Below are positions 11,912 to 23,475 of a DNA stretch of 64,000 nucleotides, in pieces (the first letter of the stretch is position 1; each line of letters begins with the position of its first letter). The notes beneath the pieces are model-generated. The model saw nothing but the letters and a program-made list of their open reading frames with translations, had not been told where the DNA came from and searched no databases. This DNA is from Armigeres subalbatus. Taxonomy: Eukaryota; Arthropoda; Insecta; Diptera; Culicidae. The position numbers and the translations under genes are program-made. The DNA is taken from assembly GCF_024139115.2 (NCBI RefSeq), contig NW_026942771.1:310001-374000 (forward strand). Reading direction: 5' to 3'.

Positions 11912-12215
11912 ATAAAATCTCGATTAATCGATTAGTAAATAATCGATTACTCTCGAGTCTTGACGATTATTGAATCGATTCATCGTTGAGTAGTAATCGA
12001 ATCAAAATTTATCGATTATCATAACGATGAATCGATTAATCGAAGTAATCGACATCTAAAAGTTGTCGTAAAATCCCGAATTATCGATTAGTAACTAATC
12101 GATTACTCTCGATTCTTGTCGATTATTGAATCGATTAATCGTTGGGAAGTAATCGATTCAAAATTAATCGATTATCACAACAAATAATCGATTAATCGAA
12201 GTAATCGATTAATTT
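11912..12215. repeat. ATCGAT-rich imperfect tandem dimer
   Basis: Two units of about 150 bases (11912-12060 and 12068-12215) share an order of motifs: ATTACTCTCGA, CGATTATTGAATCGATT, AATCGATTATCA and AATCGATTAATCGAAGTAATCGA. ATCGAT or close variants occur more than a dozen times in 300 bases. The sequence lies in the Helitron-like composite and I see nothing like it in the duplicate at 3916-7442. Confidence 0.8.
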
Positions 12216-15200
12216 GCGATATCTGTTGTTGTCAGTAATCGAATCTCCGCGATATTTCAAATGAAATGCCACGCGCGCGGGGGAAAGCAGTTTTCTTATA
12301 ATCAATAAAGATGGCTCATTAGTCTTGCCTCTTTGTTGTCCGGTATAACTGCAAATATTGTGTACCCGTCACACACTCACTAAAGGGGCGTGGCTACAGG
12401 TTCAACTTTATTGATTACAAGAAAGCAGCTCTTCCGCGCGCGCGAGCCATTTCGTTCGAGATGTCGCGAAAAGCAGATCGTAGTCCCACCATCGGCATCG
12501 GCGGAGCTCCTACCGGAAATCTTATTCTCACTGATGGTGTGGGTCGTACGGTCGTCATCATCAACATCAGCAGCGCTCATATTAAAATTTTCTGAAGTAC
12601 TAACGATTGGCTACCAAAGTAAAACTTAATTGCTTGGTGATGGCAGATTGTTTTCATCGGTAGCATGATCACAAGCTCGCGTCAGAGAAAAACGCTGCCG
12701 AAAATTATTCGCGTGGATAGCAGTAGAGGTCAAGTGAAATTTCAAGTGAAAAATAATTTTAGTAGATAGTCTGCTACTTCCTTCAGGTTTTATTTTCATC
12801 CATGCGAATACATATTTGCAGTTTCTCCTTCTGACACGCGCTCGTGATTCTACTACCGACGGCAACATTCTGCTGTCGCCAAGAGATTATAATTTGCACT
12901 TTAGAAAAAATCGTCTAGGTTTAACCTTCGCTTCCACAAAATTGTGATCTATCGAACGATTGTTAATAATCTGCCTTCCCAATCACAAACTGCAACAAAA
13001 CCAATTAAGAATCTTGATCAAATTTCACTTGGCTGCCACTGATCCATACATTATGGCGTCGCCAAACGGTTAATTTGCCCTTTGAATAAAATTCGCCTCG
13101 TCTCAATCTTCCTTTTATAAAATGGTGGCCCTGAGAAGAACCGATTTATTCCAAATAATGCATATTTTGAATCACTAACAGCTGTTGACTACGACCACAA
13201 GATCCACTCCACAAAAAACATAAATTGCTTAGTAACTCCGCCGATGCTAAGACCGCTCTCCGCGACATTTCAAATGAAATGGCTCGCGCGCGGGGGAAAG
13301 CAGTTTTCTTATAATCAATAAAGATGGATCATTGGTCCCGCCTCTTTGTTGATCGGTATGAGTGCAAATATTGTGTAACCGTAACACTCACCAAAGGGGC
13401 GTGGTTACAGGTTTAACTTTATTGATTACAAGAAAGCAGCTCTTCAGTGCGCGCGAGCCATTTCGTTCGAGATGTCACGAAAAGCAGATCGTAGTCCCAC
13501 CATCGGCTTCGGCGGAGCTGCTACCGGAAGTCATCCGATGATTCGGCACGCACGCCGTTAATTGCCAGATCCAAAAATGCTGCTTGTAACACGGATTTAA
13601 AGATGTACTGCTGTTGCCACGACCGCCACCACCATCGAACGAAAAATTTTCATCCGCACCACCACAGCCGGACCGCTTCTGGACGCCTTGGTCCGCTTTC
13701 CATGTAATCCAGAATGAAAATGGCGCGCGCACGCGAAACACGGGGCTTTTTATACACAGCGAAAACCAAGCAGTGGATCAAAAGCCCCGTACCTTACTGC
13801 AATCTGATGTCCGTGTTGAGGATTTATGAACGGGACTGATTATTTCTGAATTTTTCATCCGGTTTGGAAAGACATAACATTTTCAATAGTTTGCCGTTGA
13901 TAATGAATAGTTTTAATACAATTAGCAAATTGGTGGAAAGTTTCCGAATCTATTAATAAGAAAATCTCTAAAATCCGTCGAAAGATAAAGTCGCTATTAC
14001 CGTTTGAAATCTTACATGATTTCGTGACGGTCCCCAATTTGGAAATTTTCATTTTGCACCCTGTATCCGAGGCTTCCCCTTAGACGTAGTATACGTCAAA
14101 AAAATTAAGCATTAATGATAATCAATAGTATCAATAGAATTGGCAAATTGCTGGAGAGTTTCTGAATCGATTGATAAGCAAATGTCGAAAATCCATCGAA
14201 AGATAAAGACGCTATTAGCGTTTGAAATCTATCCTAATTTTTGTGACAGTCTCGAATTTGGAAATTTCCGTTTTAAACCCTGTATCTGAGTCTTCCCCTT
14301 AGACGTAGTTTACGTCAAAAAATCTGTAGCAAACATCAATACTGACGCGTTACAATTTTTTTCAGTCATAATGCGAATCAATTGTTTGCATGGTCTCCTT
14401 CCGATACTTGCTTGGGATTCAACTACCGACGTTAACGTTGCACTTTGAATAAAGTTCATCTCGGAACCGATTTCTTTTTCAATCAACAGGAAAAATACAA
14501 AATTAGTCTCGCGGGAAAATTTCATGTTGTGCCGACAACATCCAAATCATTGCAAACGCCACATTAGGGATTAATTTGCTGTAGCAATCTTCCGCCGACA
14601 GCCTATGCTCGGACCGGCACTAATGCTATGATTCCGCTACCAATGCCAAACAATTATGCTTTGTTCTTTGAAGAAAGTTCGTCTAATATCAACATTCTCA
14701 ATCACTAAAATCATACAACTCCGAATTACGCTAGAAAATTTCACCGAAGAATTTTCCAGTTCCTAACGGTTGCACTTTAAGAAAATTATTTCAACTTAAC
14801 CTTCCTCCCAAATATAATGATGGTCCTGAAAAGAACCGATTAATTGCCACTTATGTGCCTTATCAGCAGCCACTGGGCTGCGCGACCGCCATACGATGAT
14901 TCGGCTCAACGGACGCCGTCGATTGCCAGATCCGCCGAAGATGGGACACGGATGAAAATGATGTGCTGCTGCTTCCACCCACCACCACCGACCGAAAAAA
15001 ATTCATCCGCACCACTGCACCGCTGAGACAGCCGTTGTCACTGGGACCGCTTCTGGACGCCCTGGTCCGCTCGCCGTGACATCCAGAATGAAAATGACGC
15101 GCGCACGCGAAACACGGGGCTTTTTATACACAGGGAAAACGAAGCAGTGGATCAAAAGGCCCGTACCTTACTGCAATCTGATGTCCGTGTTGGGGATTTA

Positions 15201-16422
15201 TGAACGGAATTGAATTTTTCACCCGGTTTGGAAAGAAACAACATTTTCAATAGTTTAACGATGATAATCAATAGTATCAATAGAATTGGCAAATTGCTGG
15301 AGAGTTTCTGAATCGATTGATAAGCAAATGTCGAAAATCCATCGAAAGATAAAGACGCTATTAGCGTTTGAAATCTATCCTAATTTCGTGCCGGTCTCGA
15401 ATTTGGAAATTTCGGATTTACACCCTGTATCTGAGTCTTCCCCTTAGACGTAGTTTACGTCAAAATCATAAGGGTTGTGTACAAGACACGACCGCCCGAC
15501 GTAAACTACGTGAAACAGTTTGGTGAAATGAAGAATCTAGTGCCATTATCCATGAGTATTACAAAATTACTCTTTGGATTTCTTATGAAATTGACATTTT
15601 AAAAGGAACTAATATATTTATGTAATTAAAACAAATTTATTGAATTCTCGTTTTTTGTATAATATGAGTAGTTTAGCTTTGTTTGTTTAAATTCAATTCA
15701 TTGTTCTTTTCGAATTTTTTCGAAAATATTCTAAATGAGCTAAACTAAACTTGGGTATTTCTTGGGCATCATTTCGATTGAACTGTCTCCATCTCCATCT
15801 TTCGATTGATTGTTAATAATCCGCCTTCCCAATCACAAGCTGCAACAAAATCAAATAAGATCTTGAGAAAATTTCACCTGGCTGCCACTGATGCCATCCA
15901 TACAAATTCATATTTGTAGAAACTGCTCCCGGGGCGCACTCGTGATTCTGCTACGGACGGCAACATTATGGCGTCGCCAAGTGGTTAATTTGCTCTTTGA
16001 ACAATATTTGCCTCACTTCTTCCTTTGCATAGGATGGTGGCCCTGAGAAGAACCGATTGATTCGTTCAGCAACTCCGCCGATGCTGGGACCGCCGCCCGC
16101 AACATTTCTAATGAAATGCCACGCACGCGGGAGAGAGCAGTTTTCTTATAACCAATAAAGGTGGCTCATTAGTCCCTCCTCTTTGTTGTCCGGTATGACT
16201 GCAAATATTGGGTAACCGTCAAACACTCACCAAAGGGGCGTGGCTACAGATTCAACTTTATTGATTACAAGAAAGCAGCTCTACCGCGCGCGCGAGCCAT
16301 TTCGTTCGAGATGTCGCGGAGAGCAGACCGTGGTACCACTTTCGGCATCGGCGAATGGTGTGGGTCGCGCGGTCGTCGTCATTAATATTAGCAGCACTCA
16401 GATTAAATTTTCTTGTATGAAG

Positions 16423-16639
16423 TAGGGAGAATGACGGCTTTCATTGATGGTAATTACGGCTTTGGCAGATTTTGTTCTATTATTGTCGGCGGGGGTTTTT
16501 GTTGACAAAATGTTATGAAATTAGGCCACAATATTCTTTGATATGCAAAGAATGTATAGGCCAAATTTGAGCATAATTAGTTACGGAAAACCCCCTGACA
16601 ATAATAGAACAAAACCTGCCAAATCCGTAATTTCCCCTA
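16423..16639. mobile_element. MITE with long TIRs, copy 2
   Basis: Same family and same position within the family A element as the copy at 5054, so shared by duplication and not an independent insertion. It contains an extra internal duplication of the start (two GACGGCTTT/TACGGCTTT blocks near 16430-16465). Confidence 0.8.
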
Positions 16640-17210
16640 CTAACGATTGGCTACCATCAATGAAAGTAGCTCTCAAGTCACAACTTGAGGCGAAATGAAT
16701 TTTGATCAAAGTAAAACTTAATTGCTTGGTGATGGCAGATTGTTTTCCGTCGGTAGTAGAATCACGAGATCCCGATTCAGAGAAAGACATATAATTTTAG
16801 TAGATAGTCATCCATGCGAATACATTTTTGCAGCTTCTCCGTTTGACGCGCGCTCGTGATTCTACATACATACAGAAAACAGGGAAAACGAAGCAGTGGA
16901 TCAAAAGGCCCGTACCTTACTGCAATCTGATGTCCGTGTTGGGGATTTATGAACGGAATTGAATTTTTCACCCGGTTTGGAAAGAAATAACATTTTCAAT
17001 AGTTTAACGTTGATAATCTATAGTTTTAATATAATTGGCAAATTGCTGGAGAGTTTCCGAATCTATTGATAAGCAAATCTCGAAAATCCATGGAAAGATA
17101 AAGATGCTATTAGCGTTTGAAATCTATCCTAATTTCGTGACGGTTTCGAATTTGGAAATTTCGGTTTTACACCCTGTATCTGAGTCTTCCCCTTAGACGT
17201 AGTTTACGTC

Positions 17211-17262
17211 AAAACTGCGCGAGCAAAAAACACGTCCGTACGTGCTGCTGTCTTGAGCTGGA
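17211..17262 (-). mobile_element. Jockey 5'-UTR fragment abutting a Helitron-like end, second copy
   Basis: Counterpart of 6004-6054. The L end at 17210 is followed by the Jockey 5' UTR start and then by AATGAGGCTGATTGCGCC, the same flank as at 6055, so it arose by duplication of one event. Confidence 0.65.
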
Positions 17263-18870
17263 ATGAGGCTGATTGCGCCACGCGCGCGGGGGAGAGCAGT
17301 TTTCTTATAACCAATAAAGATGGCTCATTAGTCCCTCCTCTTTGTTGTCCGGTATGACTGCAAATATTGGGTAACCATCAAACACGCACCAAAGAGGCGT
17401 GGCTACAGGTTCAACATTATTGATTACAAGAAAGCAGCTCTTCCGCGCGCGCGAGCCATTTCGTTCGAGATGTCGCGGAGACCAGACCATGGTACCACCT
17501 TCGGCATCGGCGGAGCTCCTACCGGAAATTTTATTCCCGGCGATGGTGTGGGTCGCGCGGTCGTCGTCGTCAGCATCAACAGCACTCGGATGGAATTTTC
17601 TTGCGTGTCTCTACGATGGCGGATGTGGTGGTGTTTATATCTGCAACGGTTGCGTCTGAAGTGTCATCAGTGAAAGCAGCTCTTAAGCCATAATTTGAGG
17701 CGAGACGAATTTTGATCAAAGTTCATATAAATCGCTTGGTGATGGCTGATAGTTTCCGTCGGTGGCGGAATCACGACCGTGCGTCAGGGACGCTACAAAC
17801 ATTTATTCGCATGGAAAACATCAATACCAATGAAATTTCCCCTCAAGATTATTATTTTAGTAGATAGACTGCTACTTGTTTCAGGTTTAATTTCCATCCA
17901 TGCAAATACATTTTTCCAGCTTCTCCTTCTGACGCACGCTCTTCGTTCCCACCGATGGCGTAGGTAACGCTCGTAACAGAATCGTTGCGACAGAGAATCC
18001 AACGATGGCAATCTGTTGCGGTGTAGCGGTAGAACCAAAGAGCCAGCATCTGAATTTGAGTGAAATATTCTTGTGATACTTCTGCAGAGTAAGTGATTAA
18101 AAATCCATCGAAAGATAAAGACGCTATTAGTGTTTGAAATCTATCCTAATTTCGATACGGTCTCGAATTTGGAAATTTCCGTTTTACACCCTGTATCTGA
18201 GTCTTCCCCTTAGACGTAGTTTACGTCAAAAAATTATTTCAACTTAACCTTCCTCCCAAACATAATGGTGGTCCTGAAAAGAACCGATTAATTTCCACTT
18301 ATGTGCCTCATCAACAGCACGACGTTGATTGCCAGATTCAACGATGCTGTTGGAAACACGGATGAAAAGATGTACTGCTGTTGCCACGACCGCCACCACC
18401 ACCTGACGAAAAATTTCATCCGCATCATGACTCATAAAGCTCAATCAACGAGCCCTCCCGTGCGAACGAAATCGTCCGTTCTCCGTGACATGCAGAATGA
18501 AAATGACACGCGCACGCTAAACACGGGGCCTCTTATACACAGGGAAAACGAAGCAGTGGATCAAAAGGTCCGTACGTTACTGCAATCTGATGTCCGTGTT
18601 GGGGATTTATGAACGGGATTGAATTTTTCACCCGGTTTGGAAAGAAATAACATTTTCAATAGTTTAACGTTGATAATCAACAGTATCAATAGAATTGGCA
18701 AATTGCTGGAGAGTTTCCGAATCGATTGATAAGCAAATGTCGAAAATCCATTGAAAGATAAAGACGCTATTACCGTTTGAAATCTTACATGATTTCGTGA
18801 CGGTCCCCAATTTGGAAATTTTCATTTTGCACCCTGTATCTGAGGCTTCCCCTTAGACGTAGTTTACGTC

Positions 18871-18922
18871 AAAAATGCGCGAGCAAAAAACACGTCCGTA
18901 CGTGTTGCTGTCTCGAACTGGG
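18871..18922 (-). mobile_element. 5' terminus of Jockey copy 1
   Basis: The first 50 or so bases of the element (minus strand: CCAGTTCGAGACAGCAAC, then GCTCGCGCATTTTT). This assignment rests on the 13-bp target duplication immediately to its right and on the same sequence at the 5' end of copy 2 (59855-59906). The start TCAGTT/CCAGTT resembles the initiator-type 5' end of Jockey elements. Confidence 0.8.
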
Positions 18923-18939
18923 ATCCTGACACGCGCACG

Positions 18940-19293
18940 CGAAACGCGGCGCTTTTTATACACAGGGGAAACGAAGCAGTGGATCAAAAGGCCCATACGT
19001 TACTGCAATCTGATGTCCGTGTTGGGGATTTATGAACGGAATTGAATTTTTCCCCCGGTTTGGAAAGAAATAACATTTTCAATAGTTTAACGTTGATAAT
19101 CAACAGTATCAATAGAATTGGCAAATTGCTGGAGAGTTTCCGAATCTATTGATAAGCAAATGTCGAAAATCCATCGAAAGATAAAGACGCTATTACCGTT
19201 TGAAATCTTACATGATTTCGTGACGGTCCCCAATTTGGAAATTTTCATTTTGCACCCTGTATCCGAGGCTTCCCCTTAGACGTAGTTTACGTC
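18940..19293 (-). mobile_element. Helitron-like family A, outer copy (5' part)
   Basis: Continuation of the element broken at 7442. It resumes in register after the second copy of the target duplication (CGAAACGCGG...) and ends with the palindromic L end GACGTAGTTTACGTC at 19279-19293, followed by an A-run. The BEL 3' region begins just beyond. Confidence 0.65.
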
Positions 19294-19409
19294 AAAAAGA
19301 CCCGGTAGATCGAACTGACTCGGTTAAAGTTGATGGAACGCTAATCACCTGATTGCGCTCTATTTGCGCGTTGAGTCAGATTCGGTCTGCTCTACCGGTC
19401 TTTGTAGAT

Positions 19410-20154
19410 TCAGGAACTACTGCTACCTTCGTGGTTTGCAATGGGCAGAATTGCGATCTTCGCAACTGGCCTCACGACGGTATCAGCCTCAGCGGTCTTT
19501 AGCGTGACAACGCGAACGATTCCATCCTTCCCTGGATGAAGTTTTGTTATTCTCCCGAGCGGCCATTGCATAGGAGGTGCGTTCTCATTCTTGACGATGA
19601 CGATTTGATTTAACTGGACCAGGACCGGTGACTTGCAACACTTTGTTGCTCGTGACTGAAGTTGAGCAAGGTACTCCGGATACCACCGAGCCCAAATGTT
19701 TTGGAACAACTTTTGAGTGAGCTTCCAGTGGTCAAGACGGTTGTCTGGAGTGTTGATGTAGCTTGGCTCCGGAACAGTTTGCAAATTGGAGCCGACCAAA
19801 AAATGGCCAGGTGTCAGTACATCCAGGCCATCAGGGTCTGACGGAATTGGAGTCAATGGCCTTGAGTTTAAACACATTTCTATCTGGGCCAATAGAGTGA
19901 TCATATCCTCGTAACACAGATTAGTGTTACCGACTTCACGAAGAAGGTGATGCTTTGCAGACTTGACCGCAGCTTCCCATAAGCCCCCAAAGTGTGCGGC
20001 GCGGGATGGGATGAATTTCCACTGAATTTGATTTTCGGCGCACCAGGTTTGAATTTGGTTTCGGTCGTCATGGTTGGATTTTAGCATCTCATATATTCGA
20101 TGGAGGACGTTGGATGCTCCTTTGAATGCGGTTCCTTTGTCCGAGTGAAGCTCC
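19410..20154 (-). pseudogene. BEL/Pao integrase, C-terminal half
   Basis: About 248 codons reading VRELHSDKGTAF at the start (second catalytic Asp in HSDKGT) and WEAAVKSAKHHL (the catalytic Glu region) about 45 residues later. A BEL-type C-terminal domain with CLNSRPLTP and LTPGHFLVG follows, ending EGSSSS and a stop. The catalytic core is completed by the piece ending at 24963. The two pieces are separated by the element pair at 20163-24962 with an 8-bp target duplication, CTAACAAG. Integrase would join the element's cDNA to host DNA; this one cannot be made as a single chain. Confidence 0.85.
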
Positions 20155-20275
20155 CTAACAAGATAACCCAAGTATCCCAAAATAAACTATTTTTTCATGC
20201 GATGTGAAAATGGGATTTTAGGGGAACAGTAAGATACTTCCAATACGAAACTGGGACCAATATGGGTGCTAATAT

Positions 20276-21640
20276 ACGCAATTGAGACCCATGTGGGCGG
20301 AGGCAGTGCGAATCCGTACATGAGGGAGCGCAAAATGTTGGCTTTGGGGAGTTGATAGTAACCATCAGTACGCAATTGAGACCCATGAGGGCGGAGGCAG
20401 TGCGAATCCGTACATGAGGGAGCGCAAAATGTTAGCTTTGGGGAGTTGATAGTAACCAACAGTACGCAATTGAGACCCATGAGGGCGGAGGCAGTGCGAA
20501 TCCGTACATGAGGAAGCGCAAAATGTTAGCTTTGGGGAGTTGATAGTAATCAACGGTACGCAATTGAGACCCATGAGGGCGGAGGCAGTGCGAATCCGTA
20601 CATGAGGGAGCGCAAAATGTTGGCTTTGGGGAGTTGATAGTAACCATCAGTACGCAATTGAGACCCATGAGGGCGGAGGCAGTGCGAATCCGTACATGAG
20701 GGAGCGCAAAATGTTAGCTTTGGGGAGTTGATAGTAACCAACAGTACGCAATTGAGACCCATGAGGGCGGAGGCAGTGCGAATCCGTACATGCGGGAGCG
20801 CAAAATGTTAGCTTTGGGGAGTTGATAGTAACCAACAGTACGCAATTGAGACCCATGAGGGCGGAGGCAGTGCGAATCCGTACATGAGGGAGCGCAAAAT
20901 GTTAGCTTTGGGGAGTTGATAGTAATCAACGGTACGCAATTGAGACCCATGAGGGCGGAGGCAGTGCGAATCCGTACATGAGGGAGCGCAAAATGTTGGC
21001 TTTGGGGAGTTGATAGTAACCATCAGTACGCAATTGAGACCCATGAGAGCGGAGGCAGTACGAATCCGTACATGCGGGAGCACAAAATGTTAGCTTTGGG
21101 GAGTTGATAGTAACCATCAGTACGCAATTGAGACCCATGAGGGCGGAGGCAGTGCGAATCCGTACATGAGGGAGCGCAAAATGTTGGCTTTGGGGAGTTG
21201 ATAGTAACCATCAGTACGCAATTGAGACCCATGAGGGCGGAGGCAGTGCGAATCCGTACATGAGGGAGCGCAAAATGTTAGCTTTGGGGAGTTGATAGTA
21301 ACCAACAGTACGCAATTGAGACCCATGAGGGCGGAGGCAGTGCGAATCCGTACATGCGGGAGCGCAAAATGTTAGCTTTGGGGAGTTGATAGTAACCAAC
21401 AGTACGCAATTGAGACCCATGAGGGCGGAGGCAGTGCGAATCCGTACATGAGGGAGCGCAAAATGTTAGCTTTGGGGAGTTGATAGTAACCAACAGTACG
21501 CAATTGAGACCCATGAGGGCGGAGGCAGTACGAATCCGTACATGCGGGAGCACAAAATGTTAGCTTTGGGGAGTTGATAGTAACCATCAGTACGCAATTG
21601 AGACCCATGTGGGCGGAAGCAGTGTGAATCCGTACCTGCA
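20276..21640. repeat. 94-bp tandem repeat array, 15 units
   Basis: The unit start ACGCAATTGAGACCC recurs exactly every 94 bases from 20276 to 21592. Units differ by a few recurring substitutions (AACAGTA/CATCAGTA/AACGGTA, TTAGC/TTGGC, GAGGGAGC/GCGGGAGC), which gives a higher-order pattern in which variant units reappear. The last unit is modified (GTGGGCGGAAGC) and leads into the conserved right flank. The minus strand lacks stops over long stretches in all three frames, producing false protein frames. Confidence 0.97.
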
Positions 21641-22313
21641 GGAGCATTTTAAGAGACTGTAAAGGTGATCGGCCGCACGGCACATTATTGACGTAGGACT
21701 TACGTCTCTCTTTACTATACCGGGTGTCATTTCAAAATTTCTAAATCGGTCGCGTTACGCTGTGTTGAAAGATTTCAAACGTTAATAGCTTTTACCCTAG
21801 TGAACAGATTTCTGCAGTTAACCCCTCAATCGACAGCTTTCAAGTATGCCTTTCATATTAATGCTTGATAATATCCGAAAATTTGTTTCAATAGGCCTAA
21901 AACTGTTTTCAAAGCAAAGCATTGAAATCACGAAAACCTATAAATATGGGTACCGCATCATTCTTGCATCATTCCATTACCACGTTCTGATTGGTGCAGA
22001 CGTCAACGAATGAGCTCACGCTAGGTCTTCTAAGAAGGCATAAAATAGCGCAGCGCGAATTTTGACGTATGACTTACGTCTCTCTTCACTATACCGGGTG
22101 TCATTCCAAAATTTTCAAATCGACCGCGTTACGCTGTGTTGAAAGATTTTAAACGTTAATAGCGTTCGTCTCAATGGACGAATTTCTGCGGTAAGCCCCT
22201 CAATCGACAGATTTCAAGTATGCCTTTCATGTACATGCTTGATAAGACCCGAAAAACTTGTTTCAATAGGCATGAAACTGTTTTCAATGAAAACCATTGA
22301 GATCAAGGGAACC

Positions 22314-22422
22314 TATAAATATGGGTACCGCATAATTCTTGCATCATTCCATTACCACGTTCTGATTGGTGCAGACACCAGCGAATGAGCAGCCGCTGGG
22401 TCTGCCGAGAAGCCATAAAATA
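22314..22422 (+). promoter_or_regulatory. Promoter-like module 1 in family 1 element
   Basis: CTATAAATA at 22313-22321, an inverted CCAAT box (CTGATTGG at 22361-22368) and a second TATA-like ATAAAATAG at 22415. This order is conserved in the copies at 46168, 48113, 52040, 59600 (inverted) and 63380 (inverted). Whether it drives transcription is unknown. Confidence 0.4.
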
Positions 22423-23389
22423 GCGCAACGCGATTTTTTCCTTTCATTCTGACCGGGACAAGCAAAGCAACCGCATCATCGATTGAACAGCACTGCACCG
22501 ACCGCTTTTTCGGCTCGACACCATCGAAGCCACCATCGTCAGCCGGAACCTAGCCAGTACAGCAATAGTCCACCCTACAGACCCGACAAAGCAGTAATGC
22601 TGAGCAGATACCGGCAGCAGCAGCAGAGTCGAGCCGAGACCGGTCGGCATTGGTGATGAGCCGAAGAAAAGCCACATGATGCAGCATGTATGTCCTTAAA
22701 ACAAACGGTTCTTCAGAGAGCCAATAATAGAGATCAATATCAAAGCTTTCAATACCCTTCGGGATAGAAATTGTACTTGGGTGCCAAATCCAATATTCTA
22801 GTGATAAAATTTTATGCGTGATTTTCATTAAAAGCGTCAAAACTAACAGTGGATATTTTTTCTGATTTAACCGCGAAGTGGACGAAGGACTTCGCTTGAC
22901 CATGCCAAAAAAACATAAGATGTCCAAATCTCTCACATAATATTTGGATATTTGGATTTAAAAAAACACCGATAACAGCTCAAACATTAATAAACTATCA
23001 ATCGATTTTTCATCAAATGTTGGATTTTTTGGCATTGATCAAGAAATATCTAGATAAACATTGTTTGATACTGACCGCACACAAAGCGAACGTGACTGAA
23101 TGATCGTCCCATGTTACCAATTCTAAATCTTATCACCCGAAATCCCATCTCCGGGTGTTTCCTTCCATCTACTACTAACAATGTTGTTTCAGAAAAGAAC
23201 ACGTACTTCTCACCTGAACTGCAATTCTAAGCTCGCTTGCCCGGCTTATTGGCCTGTATCAAGCGAAAAGTCCCGTTAGGAAATAGACGCCAGCAGCGAG
23301 CAACAAGCGTAGAAAAGAAGAAACCCTGCTCGAACGCGTTGATGATGATGACGCTTTGGCTGACAAAGAAGCGGGATACAAGACACTGG

Positions 23390-23475
23390 CTGATTGGCCC
23401 ACCAATTGGGAAGCAGAGAAGATTCAAAATAAGGTATAAAAGAACAGTGCATTCACTCGCTGAGCATTCAGTCTT
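23390..23475 (+). promoter_or_regulatory. Promoter-like module 2 in family 1 element
   Basis: Inverted CCAAT boxes (TGATTGG near 23391 and CCAATTGG near 23402), then TATAAAAG at 23435-23442 and an initiator-like TCAGTC about 31 bases downstream at 23468. Spacing is right for an arthropod TATA-Inr core promoter. The module recurs at 53105-53180 and in inverted form near 58410-58500. Confidence 0.45.

Larger units (their letters stand above)
15466..18510 (-). repeat. Diverged duplicate of 3916-7442
   Basis: Long blocks match in the same order: the R end (3916/15466), the MITE (5054/16423), the L end with Jockey fragment (6003/17210), the segment after it (6057-6480/17264-17690), the GACACGCGCACG site and the following L end. 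The two differ by substitutions and by indels of up to several hundred bases (for example 5500-5650 is absent from the second). This is either a segmental duplication or two insertions of the same composite. Confidence 0.75.
11686..18870 (-). mobile_element. Helitron-like family A composite inserted in the Jockey 5' UTR
   Basis: The hairpin R end is at 11686 (hairpin 11693-11713) and the outermost palindromic L end is at 18870. A second R end lies at 15466, directly preceded by an L end at 15461 with only AAAA between, a head-to-tail tandem junction. Further L ends of the same orientation are at 14097, 14316, 17210 and 18227. On both sides the insertion is bordered by the A-run (T-run on the element strand) of the Jockey 5' UTR. 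Inside are a MITE, an ATCGAT-rich dimer and an older Jockey 5' fragment. No protein-coding frame is convincing. Confidence 0.6.
7456..18922 (-). mobile_element. Jockey-clade LINE, copy 1, interrupted in its 5' UTR
   Basis: The element reads on the minus strand. Its 3' end (a short TAC-repeat tail, not poly-A) is at 7456 and its 5' end is at about 18922. A 13-bp target duplication, TGACACGCGCACG, is at 7443-7455 and 18927-18939, with a few extra bases at the 5' junction. The element proper is 7456-11685 plus 18871-18922, about 4.28 kb. The intervening 11686-18870 is Helitron-like DNA inserted in a T-run of the 5' UTR. ORF1 is intact and ORF2 has one frameshift, so this is a young copy. The target was the outer family A element. 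Confidence 0.85.

Noticed and set aside
19294..19409. 3' LTR of the BEL element
   Set aside because: No sequence here resembles the putative 5' LTR at 29990-30740, and only about 115 bases separate the pol stop from the next element.
20276..21640. CRISPR-like appearance of the regular 94-bp repeats
   Set aside because: Units are contiguous without unique spacers and the setting is eukaryotic transposon DNA.
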